DNA of 64,000 bases from Cinclus cinclus. Lineage: Eukaryota > Chordata > Aves > Passeriformes > Cinclidae. The translations under genes and the position numbers were made by a program. Under the pieces are notes generated by a model that did not search any database, had not been told where the DNA came from, and saw nothing but the letters and a program-made list of their open reading frames with translations. This document shows positions 34,695 through 46,600 of the stretch, piece by piece. Within the stretch, counting starts at the first letter, position 1. Every line of letters starts with the position of its first letter. The stretch lies in assembly GCF_963662255.1 (NCBI RefSeq), contig NC_085072.1:6039001-6103000 (forward strand), read 5' to 3'.

Positions 34695-37600
34695 CTGCAG
34701 AGACAAGGGGACACTTACAGCCTCTGCCTCTGGCTGTCACCTCCCCTGTGCCCAGGCAAACACATGGGCACGGGCTGCCCCCCACAACCCCCATGACCCA
34801 GCCCATGGCACTCACCAATGTTGTCCTTTTCTTTGCAGGAGATGGAATAGCAACAGATCTCTCGGTCTTGGATGGCAGAGAGGTTCCTGTGGGAAGGGAG
34901 CAAGTGCTGGCTGCAGACACTGAGCTCTGTGGCGTGACCTGGGAGACATCCTCAGGCAGCCCCAGAAGGGTCCTTTTGGACTCTGTCTCTGAGACAGGGC
35001 ACAATGAAGCAGCAGCAGCTCCCCAGGCTCTGCAGGAGGGTCAGGCAAGGGCACCATCGCTCCATGCCTGAGGGGCAGGGCTGGTCTGGGGGGGTGGTCT
35101 GCATGTGACAGGGCTGGAGGGACCCGATCCCACAGAGACCCTGGCCAACAAATTCAATAGGCTCCCCCCCAACCCTGCAGCCAGATGGGGCAGGAAAGTT
35201 TTGGGAATGGCACAGTGCCCATGGTCCAGAGGTGCTCTGAGAGGTGGCTGAAGGGGAGGAAATGCTGTGAGTCAGTGCAGAATCCCAGATTCCCCCTGTG
35301 AAGCAGCCCAGCCCCACTGTCCAGTGTGGTATCTGGGGGACACCAGCTCCACCAGCCAGTGCCACACTGTGCCGGGCCCCCACACCATCGTGTGGGACCC
35401 AACCCTGGCACTGGTGGTTCCAGCTCCTCTGTGTCTGCACGAGGCATCACCTTGAACAACCTCAGCCACCCTCCTCTGCCAGCCCACCCCAGGCAACACA
35501 GCGGCACCCCAGATGGTGCTGGTGGGGACATGGCAGAACGGAGAGGGGCTCACACTATGTCACACCCCCTTGTGCCCTGGCACACTTACATCTTCTCAAT
35601 GAGTTCCTTCTCATCCAAGGCACCGGGCAGGTCCCGCTTGTTCCCCAGAACGAGGACCTGCAGAGCAAGACAGGGAACACCTGAAGCACCCTGCCACCAG
35701 ACCAGGCAGGAACCTGCTTCTGCCACCAGACAGCCACTACTCCACTAGGACGTCCCAGACAGAGAAACCCCCTTCAGCAGCACTCAGCAGGCAGAGCACT
35801 TCAATTAACTGCCCTATTAGCCTGTACACAGCATCTCCTGTGTACTCCCTGCTCCCAGTGCAGAGTTGGCGCCACAGCACATCCTCTCTGAGGAGCACCA
35901 GCATCTGCTGTGCCATGTAGGATATTCTCCCAGGAGCCTCTCTGTCTCTGAGCAAAAAGTCAAGTGAAATGGCTAACACTGACGTGATCCAGCAGGAGCA
36001 AGCTGTGGATGCCAGGCAGAACCCATTCTGCAGGCAGCCAGCCCAAACCAGGATCAGCTGTTTGTGCCATCACTGATCTCTCCTTCAGGGCTCTTGAGAG
36101 CCACAAAAGCATTCTCAGATTGTGTAAGGAAAATAAGCACCCAGCAGGGCTGGTTTGTCCCTCTGGAGCAGCCATGTGACTGTCACCTGACGGGTGGTTC
36201 CGGGGCTCTGCAGCAGCACAGGATGAGTATCCCCTGTTTCAATCAGGAGCCTTGTTCTCAGAAGAGAGCCTTCAGAGGCTTGCAACTGCAACATGGTATG
36301 TTAGGAGCTTAATTTAGCTGGCAACGGACATTTGGGATCCGTGGCAAGATCTTCAGCTAGCTCCTTTCAAAGGATGCTGATTTGGGATGGCTGGTGCACA
36401 GCTCACCTGACACACACAGCATGCCCAGCACTGCACCACATCCAACCTCCTGCACATCACAGCCCAGCAGCTCCCCTCCCAGGACACAGGACCTTCCTGC
36501 CACACCATAAATCAGGTGCAAATCCACGTAAGAGGATTTCACCCAGAGGTCCTGATCTCTGCCCTAAAGGTCCCTCTCTGTTGCTTGGCCCAGTTCTGAC
36601 CTAGAAAGTGTCATTGTCCCAGCCGGCACCCTCAGGAGTGCAGCAGGGAACTGACACCTGCATGAAAGGGGAGCCACTCCCTGAATCTGCTCTGCAAGCC
36701 TTGGCAGTGCCCAGCCTTGGCACCACGAGTGGCTGGGGGCACTGACTGAGGCACCAGCTCACCGGGATGCCCTGGAGCTGCGGCTTGTCAAGCAGGTTGT
36801 GCAGTTCGTTCTTAGAGGCTTCTATCTTCTCCTGGTCAGCAGCATCCACCATGTACCTGCAAGGGAAGGGACAGCCCTGACACAGGCGCCCAGGTCTCCA
36901 CGCTCTCGTGGTGTGCTGAGCTCCATGTCACCCTCAAACTCCTCCCACAGCAGCTCAAAGCAAACTGGGTCAGCACGTGGAGGTGGCCGATAACAGGATC
37001 CTTCCCCCAGGATGCCTCTTCCCAAGGATGGCTATGGAGCTGAGAGCCCCTCATGTCTCACCCTATCCTTGTCTCTGCAGGTGTCAACCCGCTGACAGCA
37101 GGTTCAGACTGGGAGAGGGAAGCCCAGGCAGGAAAAGCTGCAGGACACACATCGTCTCCAACAACATGTGCATATGGCAGCTCCCATGTAAACATCAGGA
37201 TAGAGGACCAGCAGAGAAGGCAAGAGAAGCTGAGGATGGAGAGGTGATGATGATCCAGGAAGGGGAAGGACCTCCTCATCCCATCAATGGGATAATCTTG
37301 GGAGGGGCCATGGAACACGTGGATGTGAAGCCAGTGGGCACCAATGCTCCTCTGAGCAGAAGGGGAGATTTGGGGAAGGATTTTGTTCTTACAGGCCAAC
37401 TTCTATCCTACAAAGGATGTCAGTGAAGCCAAAACTTCACTGGAAATTTTTGGGTGAGGAACTGGTCAAAGCAGCCTTGATTTCAAAGATCAAGAAGCTT
37501 GCAGAGAAGGAGTGGGAAACACCAGCTCATCAGGCTTTGGGGAGTTATTTAAAAATAGAAAAAGAGCTACTAACTACTGAAGTGCTTAACACAGGAAAAT

Positions 37601-40600
37601 GGGAACGCTGTGCCAAGAGGGAAATGCACCCCCAGGGACTGCCCCAGCATGTTGGGCATGGGGGGGAGAGCTGAGAGCAAAGGGAAAGGGACCTGACACA
37701 GCTCGATGTGATGAGGGCAGACTCCAGTGTGACCTGGATGCTGACAGGTCCTCTTGTTTCCTGACAACCACATGGGCCAAAATTACAACATTATGAAAGG
37801 AGGCAGCAAAAGGAGTGAAAAGACAGATATTTTGTTATTTCCAGCAAAGCTCATTGTAATAAAAACCCTCCTGCAGGTCCAAGGCCATATCCCACCATGG
37901 TGACAGTCTGCAAGGAGAAGACACCACTGTCCAAACATGCAGAACAAGCAGTACCACACTCCTCCCCACCAGCCCAGGCTTACAGTTGGGGAGGGCAGCA
38001 CAGAAAGCAACCCTCCCAATCTCAGGGTATGGTCATTTGGGAAAAGATCCCATAAATCTCATTTTCTGACTGGGTTTAAGTAATCCCAGTATGGTGTCCC
38101 AGGATTTGTCCTTTGAAATAGGCAACCTGCTTCCCATGAGTGCCTTGCCATGCTCACCCTGAGCCTGGACTCCCTGGGGTTGCCTTTACTGCACTGTTTG
38201 CAAGCAGGGGACACCCAGGGACACTCAGATTTGCTGACTCAGTAGCAGGTGAGACTCCTGCTCTTAGCACAAGATTTATCTGGCAGCATATAAATATCCT
38301 GACCTGGAAACCAGCCTCTGGGAAGGGCTGAGCCCCTGGGTTTGCTCAGCCCCTGTGCTGAGCAAACAGCCCAGAGGATGTATGGGAGCGTGGAAGGCTA
38401 AGATCTGAGGAACAGAGCTGGACTGAGTAATGCAGCAAGGGAAGAGAAGGATGTGGCATAGCTGGAGGGACCTGGCTGTCCTTTGCTCAAAGCCCATGTT
38501 GACATCAGTCCCCAGGGAAAGTATCAGGAAGAAAGGAGGCTCAGGGGGGACCTTCTTGGTCTCTCCAATTCCCTAACAGGAGGGTGAGCCAGGTGGGGGT
38601 CGGGCTCTCCTCCCAGGAAACAAGCGACAGGACCAGAAGAAATGGCCTCAAGTTGAACCAGGAGAGGTTCAAGGTTGGATATCACGGAAAATTTCTCCCT
38701 AAAAGGGTGGTAAGGCCCTGGCACAGGTTCCTCAGTGGCAGAGTCACCATCCCTGGAGGTATTCAAAAACCATCTGAGAACACAGTCTAGTAGTGAATAT
38801 GGTAGTGTTAGGTTAATGGTTGGACTCAATGATCTTCGAGGCCTTTTCCAACCTTCATAATTCCATGATGATTCGGTGATTCTAACTCCTGACACAGGTG
38901 TCCAGCTTGGGCAGCAAAGGCACCCCAGCACCCTGGGGTGGGGTGATGCCCCCAGCCCCTGGCAGGGCTCAGCAGCAGCACAGGGGTGGCAGCAGGGCTC
39001 TGGGATACTCACACGATGGCACTCACTCCACGGCAGTATCGCTCCCACATGCTGCGGAACCGTGGCTGCCCGCCGATGTCCCAGAGCTGTGCCGGGGAGA
39101 TGGCAGCGTTAGCACCGTGCCCATCACCCCACACTCCTGCCCGACACTCTTCCTCCCCCATGTGGCCACCTGGGGCATTTTGGCCGTGTACCAAGCCCAC
39201 CCCCATCCTCTCCTCTTCAGCTCCAAGCTCATGAGGAGGCTCCTGACCTGATAATGAAGGGAGAAACCTCCGGAAGAAGAGCTGGAGGATGCTGAATCCC
39301 CCTGCACTGCGACTCTACTGGCATGGAGGGACCCCCTGGCCCAAGCCGGTGCTCCTCCCCATGCCCATCACACCTCCTGGCATCTCCCTGAGGCATTTCC
39401 CATTTAAAAACATTAGGCATACTCTCAAAAGCATTCCTGCAGCAGCCAGAGATCCCCCAGCCAGCTTTTCAAGCCTGTCCAACAGCTATTTCCCAGTACA
39501 AGCCCGGGCCCTTGAAAAAAACAGAACAGGTAGAACCCTCCTCTTCCTTTGCTCCCAAGGCACAGACCACCCCTGCAAGCCAGGATCTGTTTTTCCCAGC
39601 ACTACCACGCTCAGCCAGGTGATCACATCCGTAAGTCCCCACCAGGAAGCTACAGGTATAAGGAAACCTCCAGCATTGCAGCCCAGACTGACTCTTACTG
39701 CTTAAGTGTGGAACTCCTACAGCCCTTTCCACCACCTCCTCTGGTGGGTACCTGCAGGACACTTACAGGGCAAATCTTTTACTTCCAGATGTGAATCACA
39801 GTCTCTGGAAACGTTACCAAAACACATCGATGTGTTGGAGACATGATTTAGTGATGAGCATGGCACTCCTGGGGGAAGTGTTAGACTCGATCTTAAAGGG
39901 ACTTTCCACCCTTAATGCTGCTATGCTTCTATTCCATGAGCTGCAGCTAGGATCCCTGGAGTTCTTCCACCTCCAGAAGAAGAGCCACCGATCTCCCTCC
40001 CTCACTTTCAACTTTAATCCCTCACCAGCAGTAACAACTGCATCTTACCTTTATGGTAACATTCCCTTTGGTGATCTTCCTCATGTTAAAACCCACTGTT
40101 GGGATCATGTCTTCATTGAACTGTCCTGACTGCAAGGAACAAGGTGAAAGAGCGTTAGGAAGTAGAGGAACAGGGCCAGCCTGCCCTGGCAGGGCAGCAA
40201 GGCTGACAGCCTGGGATAACCCCAAAGGCTCTGCCAGCCCTGCCCTGGGCACGGTGCAACCCTCCTGCAGGTCCAAACCAGGAGCACAGAGCCCAGGAGA
40301 CACGGTGACACCAGGACTAGGGAATGTTGCTCTATTCCAGCTGGGAGAAAGCCTGGTGGGCAGAGGGAAGCCATTGTTTCATTGTCCAGGGCTTGGTGAG
40401 CATCTTGCATGTAAATCACCCCCTCTTTGTATACCACTGTTATTAGTACTGATGCTCATACTTTCCTCTTATCTCGTTGCTGTTTTTAGTAAATTGTTCT
40501 TATCTCAAGCTGTGATCTTTGCCTTTTGTGCTTCCAGTTTGGAGGGGGAAGGGGAAGCAAGAGGCAGCAAACACCTGACACCAGTGGGAGCACCAAACTG

Positions 40601-43600
40601 GGGAATACCATTCTTAAACCATGAGGCTGTGGCTGCTGCAATGGGCACAGGTGTCCTGAGTGTCCCAGTGCAGTCCCCAACCCTGTAGCGAGCTGCCAGC
40701 CTCAGCCCTGTTGTCCTGGTGGGCTGGGGGCTTGCCCATCCCAGCTCTTTCAAGCCCTTTGTGGGAGGAGGCTGAGACCTTCATCCTCTGCAGTGACCTC
40801 TGGTGAGGCAGCCCTGCAAGGACTCCCGGGGTTTCAGGCTGGGCTTCTCACCCATGGAGCCACCTCCTGCTCCAGCTCCTTTCCAGCTGCAAGTCCTGCA
40901 GGTGCCAGCATGCAGCATGTTTCCTGCTTTGGATCATTTAGGGCCCAGCTCAAAATCAGACTGACTTCTGCTTTCAGGCGAGTGCTGTCTACACGGGTCG
41001 TCCCTCAGTTCTCCATCCTGCCTGTGCTGGATAACTTGGGGGTCACAAAGTGTCCCCCTCCTGCCCCCAGGAGCTGCTCCCAGTGCTGCTCCAATGTCTG
41101 TTCAGTTTATGGATCACACGCATGAGATCCCTGTGGGGCTGAAGCATCCCAGCACTGCTGTGGAACAGGTCAGGACTGTGGGAGCAGTGAGCAGGAACCA
41201 GCCCTCTGTTGATGCTGGCTCATGAGCCCACGTGCCCAGCACCACACCACAGGGTCTGGCAAAGCCCACCCCACGTTCCAGTGTGCTGCTCAAATCCCAA
41301 GGCTGCAGGACAGGCCCAGGTGGAGCAGCACACAGGGACGTTATGGGCAGTCCCAGCAGTGATGTGGCATCTCTGGGGCAGGAGACAGGAGCTGGCACAA
41401 CCCACTGCCTCCAGCAGCTTCCCTGGGACTCAAACCAGGCTTAAAGCCTGTACATGCATCCTGAGGGGAGGCCACGCTGTGGAATGCTGAGGAGCCAGTA
41501 GGGCAGAATGTTCCACAACCAGGAGAATGCAGCTGTGGGGATTTTGGCCACCAGTGTCAGAAACCTGCAGGAACCACCAACCATGGCCAAACTCATCCTA
41601 GCAGCATTCTACTACCTTAAAACTCTCAGTTTCTTGAGGGCTTTTCTCTTAGTTACAAAAACCTCAAAACAGGAAGTCAGTTTATGCTATTTTATCATAA
41701 GCAGATTTTTGTGCCTGGTTCAGTCTGTGCCTCCTCCAGATGCAGCACATCAGCAAGTCCCCAGGGTTTTCCTGACCTCCTCCAAATGCTCTGCAATACA
41801 CTCTGCTTCCCTTTTTCATATCCCTTTCACATCCAGCAGCAAAACCCAGCGGCCAAGGGGTGTTCAGGCCATGCTGCACCCAGAAAACACTGTGAGGAAG
41901 GGCATGGGGAGAGGAGGGGAAGCAGGCAGGGATCCACAGGGGATGTCTCCTTTGGATTGAGGTTCAACACACAGCTGAGCTTTATGAAATGAAGAAATTC
42001 TCAGGCTTTGATCGGTAGACATGGAGAGCAGTTCCTGAAGAGCTCTTGGAAGCTGCAGGCACCACCCTCAGGAATTCCAGACCACATCATGGGATCTGCT
42101 GGCTGTGCAAAACCACACAAGATACGGTCCTCATGTGATAGAAGCTTCTCCCAGGAAGGGTGTCAATGTAGGAGCCAGGAGTCACCTCTTCTTTCCTCCA
42201 TGGGTGGGACAGAGCATGTCTGTGTGAGGGACCACAGCCTTGCTCCCTGCCCCAAACCCCTCTCCCATTGCAGCACCTGCCTCCAGGCTGTCCACGGCCA
42301 AGGGGCCAAAACAAAACCATTTGAGTTTTCCCAAACAGGCTGAGCTGGGAATGCAGTGCATTGTGTGGTCCAAGATGGCTCACATGTGCTCCCTGTTGTC
42401 CCAACACCCACAGAAGCATCTTGCACGTGCTTTGCCTGCATCAGCTCCTCCTGCACCAGCTGCTCTCTGAAAGCAACTCTCAGTGGTGGAAACCCAGCTT
42501 CCTCTTCCCTCTCCAACTACTCCTGACACTGGTGCCTTCAGTAGACTTTCAGCTCCCTGCAGGGCCCAGACATCCAGAGCTCCACTGCCAGGAAAGCAGT
42601 GAGCACCCAGATAGAGACAAGCAAAAGCTTCACTGGACACATTCTTCCCCAAAATTTTGATTATGTAATAGACATAGCATCCATGCTCACCCTGAAGATG
42701 ATGCCAAGCCACACCAATTGCTTAAGAATGGGATTCCACTGGGAAACACAAAAATCACTGCAGGCAAGATCTACAGACTCCAGTTCCTTGCTGGTTCTGC
42801 CAGAGTCACCTACTGCTCTGCACAAACCATTCTGACTTGGTGCCAGGCCTGGAAGGCAAGAGATCTTTTTGCCTAGCCCAAACACCTTCCAGTTGGATCA
42901 CTGGGAGAGGTGGCCAGAATTCAGGTTTTGCCAGGGCAAGTGGTGCCCCCGGCTCATGCTGCGCCCCACCCTGACACAAGCACATAGTTACTGCATCACT
43001 GCCATTTCAGCCAGGCTCAGACAGGGCCTGGGACCTCAGCTCACTGGCACATACAGAGAAGCCATCTCAGCCTCCACCTGCCCTGGTGAGCAGCATGCAG
43101 GGCTGAGGTGGCCAGGCCCTGCTCCTCACCACGGCCAAGGGGCTGTCACCCTGTCCCAGCACAGGATGACACTGAGCTGATGTGACCGGCTCTAGATAAA
43201 TCACTGCTGGCTGTTCTGCAGCCCTGCTCCCCAGAGGGCAGAGATGGCAGTGCTGGAAGCCTAACCCTGGATCTATTCAGTTGTGCTTCCACCAGAGCAC
43301 GGCCCTCTGTGGGACAGAGGCAGGAGCTCAAACCGCCTTGGGTTGGGTGTCTCCCAACACTGCCTGGACCATCCCCAAAACTGCCCAGCCTGGCACTCCT
43401 GCAGGCATCTCCCACCACGTACCACTTGAGTCCTTGCCAAACCCTGTCCAAGCTCTAACATGGAGGGAAACTTACATATAAAAGATAAAAAAGAAATGTT
43501 TTATGATGTGAGAGGTGAAGCTCTTGCACAGGTTACCCAGAGAAGCTGTGGCTGCCCCATCCCTGGAAATGTTCAAGGTCAGACTAGATGGGGCTTGGAG

Positions 43601-46600
43601 CAAACCAGCCTAGTGGAAGGTGTCCTTGTATGTACCTGCCAGTGGTCAGGGTGTTGGACAAGATGATCTTTAAAGGTCCCTTCAAACCCAAATCACTCTG
43701 TGATCCTACCTCAGGAATGTCACACTGTCCATTTTTCTTGGCTCATGTTGACAGAGCTTGCATCAGCAACACAAGACCATGCCCCAGCCACATTCTCCTC
43801 CTCTTCCAGGAATATGCAGAAACTCCCCAGAAAACCTGCAGCCTTCTGCATTATGGTGCAAAGACACACCTGTGGAGGGCTCCGATGCTGCATCTGGAGG
43901 CAGAATGACCATGAGGCAGCATGAGAACCCACGGCCACCTCCCAGCCATGCTGGCCCTGCCAGACCCCACTCGGGGGGCACACCAGGAGTTCCTGGGAGA
44001 GGTGGGTGTCAACACAGACTGGCACAAATGCATCAGAACAACATCTCCCTGCTACTTCCTCAGCACCTCTCTCCTCTACCTCCCCAGCAAACCCTGGGGA
44101 CCTTACAGACTTGGAGCTGCACCTTCCCTCCGAGGCTCGGACACCAGAGCACCAGAGACACCAGAGCATGCTGCCAAGAGGGGCCAGCTGCTGGTGACGG
44201 GGTCAGTGTCTCTCTGAGGGTGGGTGCGAGCAGGTGCTGAGCTCTGCAGTCCCCTGAGCCACTACCAGGCCATTCCTCTCCTGGCTGCACTGTTGGGAGA
44301 GCTGGCTACCTGCCACACCATCCACCATGCTACCTGTGCCAAACATGAGGCTGATGTGGTTCCACAGGATGGTCAGGTTGGAAGGACCACAGTGGGTCAT
44401 ATGATCCAACCTCCATGCTCAGCCAGGGCCATCCCAGAGCACATGGCACAGCATTATTCCCAGACAGTTCTGGAATGTCTCCAGTGAGGGGGACTCCACA
44501 CCCTCTCTGGGCAGCCTGTTCAGTGCACAGTCACTGCACAGGAAAGAAGTTCTTCCTCATGTTCAGGTGGAACTTCCTGGGCATCAGTTTCTGCCCATTC
44601 CTCTTGTTCCTTTGCTGGGCCCCAGGGAGCAGAGCCTGGTGCAAACTCTGATCCCTCCCTGCAGGCACTGATAGACACTGATGTGGGCCCCTCTCAACCA
44701 TCTCTTTTTGGCTGTTTGGCTCAACAGCCTCAGCCCCTTCAGCCTGTCCTCATAAGAGAGATGCTCCAGTCCTGTCAGCACCTTCACAGTCTCCACTGAA
44801 CTCTTGCAGCACTGGTCTGAATCACTTTCCAGGCAGGGCTGAAGCACAGGACGGTGCACCAGAGCTCCCACCACATGTCCAACAACCTAGCACTTGTGGT
44901 TTCCCTCTCCTGGAAGGCTCTAGCACAGGTAGGATGTGTTTGATGTTAAAAAGCAGCTTGTTTCTAATCATGAACTGACAGATTTTGGGCCCCAGCACCC
45001 GTTGAGAAGCTCTCCGTGCCTTCAAGTAACCCACGTTGCCACCAGACTGGTGAAAAGGCAGCTAAAAACCCACTAGCTTCAGATTAAATCAAGACCAGGT
45101 GTATCTACATTTTTCACTTCTCCTTGCAGAAAAGACTTCAAGCCTTCAAGACTTCAAGCTAGGAAAAGAAAAAATAAGTCCTGGAAAACCAAAGCCCCCA
45201 GGCAGATGACCCAGGAGGAGTCACTCCGATCAACCATAGCGGTCTTCAGCAAAGCCCTTGCACAACCACAGCCACCCACCTTCCAGGGAACCACAGTCCA
45301 TATTTCAGTCAGGTGCAGCTACAAATCCTGGAAGAAAAGGATGGTGCCAATCCCCCCCCCGAGAGCAGCTCCAGTCCCAGAAAGGTTTCTTGCAACATCT
45401 CTCCAACAACCAAAATCCCATACTTCTTCAGTTCAGGTTTTATCCCCCACAAAGTCCAAATCACAGCTATTTCCTCCTCCAACAACCCCATTGCAACACC
45501 CTAAAGGCAGGAGCCTGCAGACCTTCTCAGGCAGTTCCTGTCCAGTTGGCATATTCTGTGTCATGCTTCTATTTTGCTGTGCATAACAAGTCCTTCTTTC
45601 CAGAATGTCTTCTCAAAAGTTAGTGCCCCCTTTTGTGTGCATCTGCCACAAAAGTTGAACTTTCCAAGTAACTTGAGAGGCCGAACTCAGCACCCTGAGC
45701 CTGATTGTTATGTGAGGGTCTCAAATACCCCACAGCTGACCTGAGAGGCCAGCAGGCCATGGTGCCAACTTCAGCCACCTCAAGAGCTGCTCTAATTCCT
45801 CTAAGCCCCTTTTCTCTACACCAGCAATCCTGGCTAAGCAGAGAGTCCCAGACCCCAGTGTCCTGCCAGGGGGGTCTTGCCCACAGAAAATGTGCCAGGT
45901 ACAAAGATTTACTCACAGAAGCAAACCCCACAAAGCTCACGCGGAGCCCTGCCTGCTTAGATGTGGCTGGGAGAGGAGGAGGCATGTGGGGAACAGGGAG
46001 CCAAGTAAAACCAACCCTTGAGGTGTCCAGCCCTGTACAGGCAGAACAGCGCAGCAGATCTGGGATAAAGCTCCATCACACCTCACAGCTTAACTGAGTG
46101 ATTAAAACCAACACTAAATTAGTTTGCCATTTTTAAGGCAGTCTGAGTGCTGTTAACAGGTAGCAGCATCCCGCAGATCCAGAGCAGGAGCAGTCCATGG
46201 GTGGCATCGCCACGTCCCACCCTGGCATGGGATTGCAAAAGTTGACTATTAAACACACAAATGGGAGGGAGAGGTCCTCTGAAAATAGGACTGGTGCTCA
46301 GGGTCACTGCCCCAGAGCCAAAACGCTCCAGGTCTCCAGAAGCTGGTGTTGGTTTATGGGGGGAACCAGCAGGAGACTGGAGCACTGAGAAGTGCGTTCC
46401 AGCAAAACAGCTTGAGAGCAGGAGTGCCATCGTGTCCAGGATGGAAAGCATTTTAGGATGACCTCTCTCTGTCACTAGACACTTCGGGAAGGACAGTTTT
46501 GCTCCTCAGCACCTCCCAAAGAGCATGGCTCCAGCAAAGAAACCTCCACATGAGCTAAAAATCCCCTCTGACAGCCCAGCAGCTTCCAGCACCCTGAGCA

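Noticed and set aside
44335..44880. Open frames on both strands near 44400-44870
   Set aside because: Covered by a CR1 fragment; no intact reverse transcriptase sequence is present.
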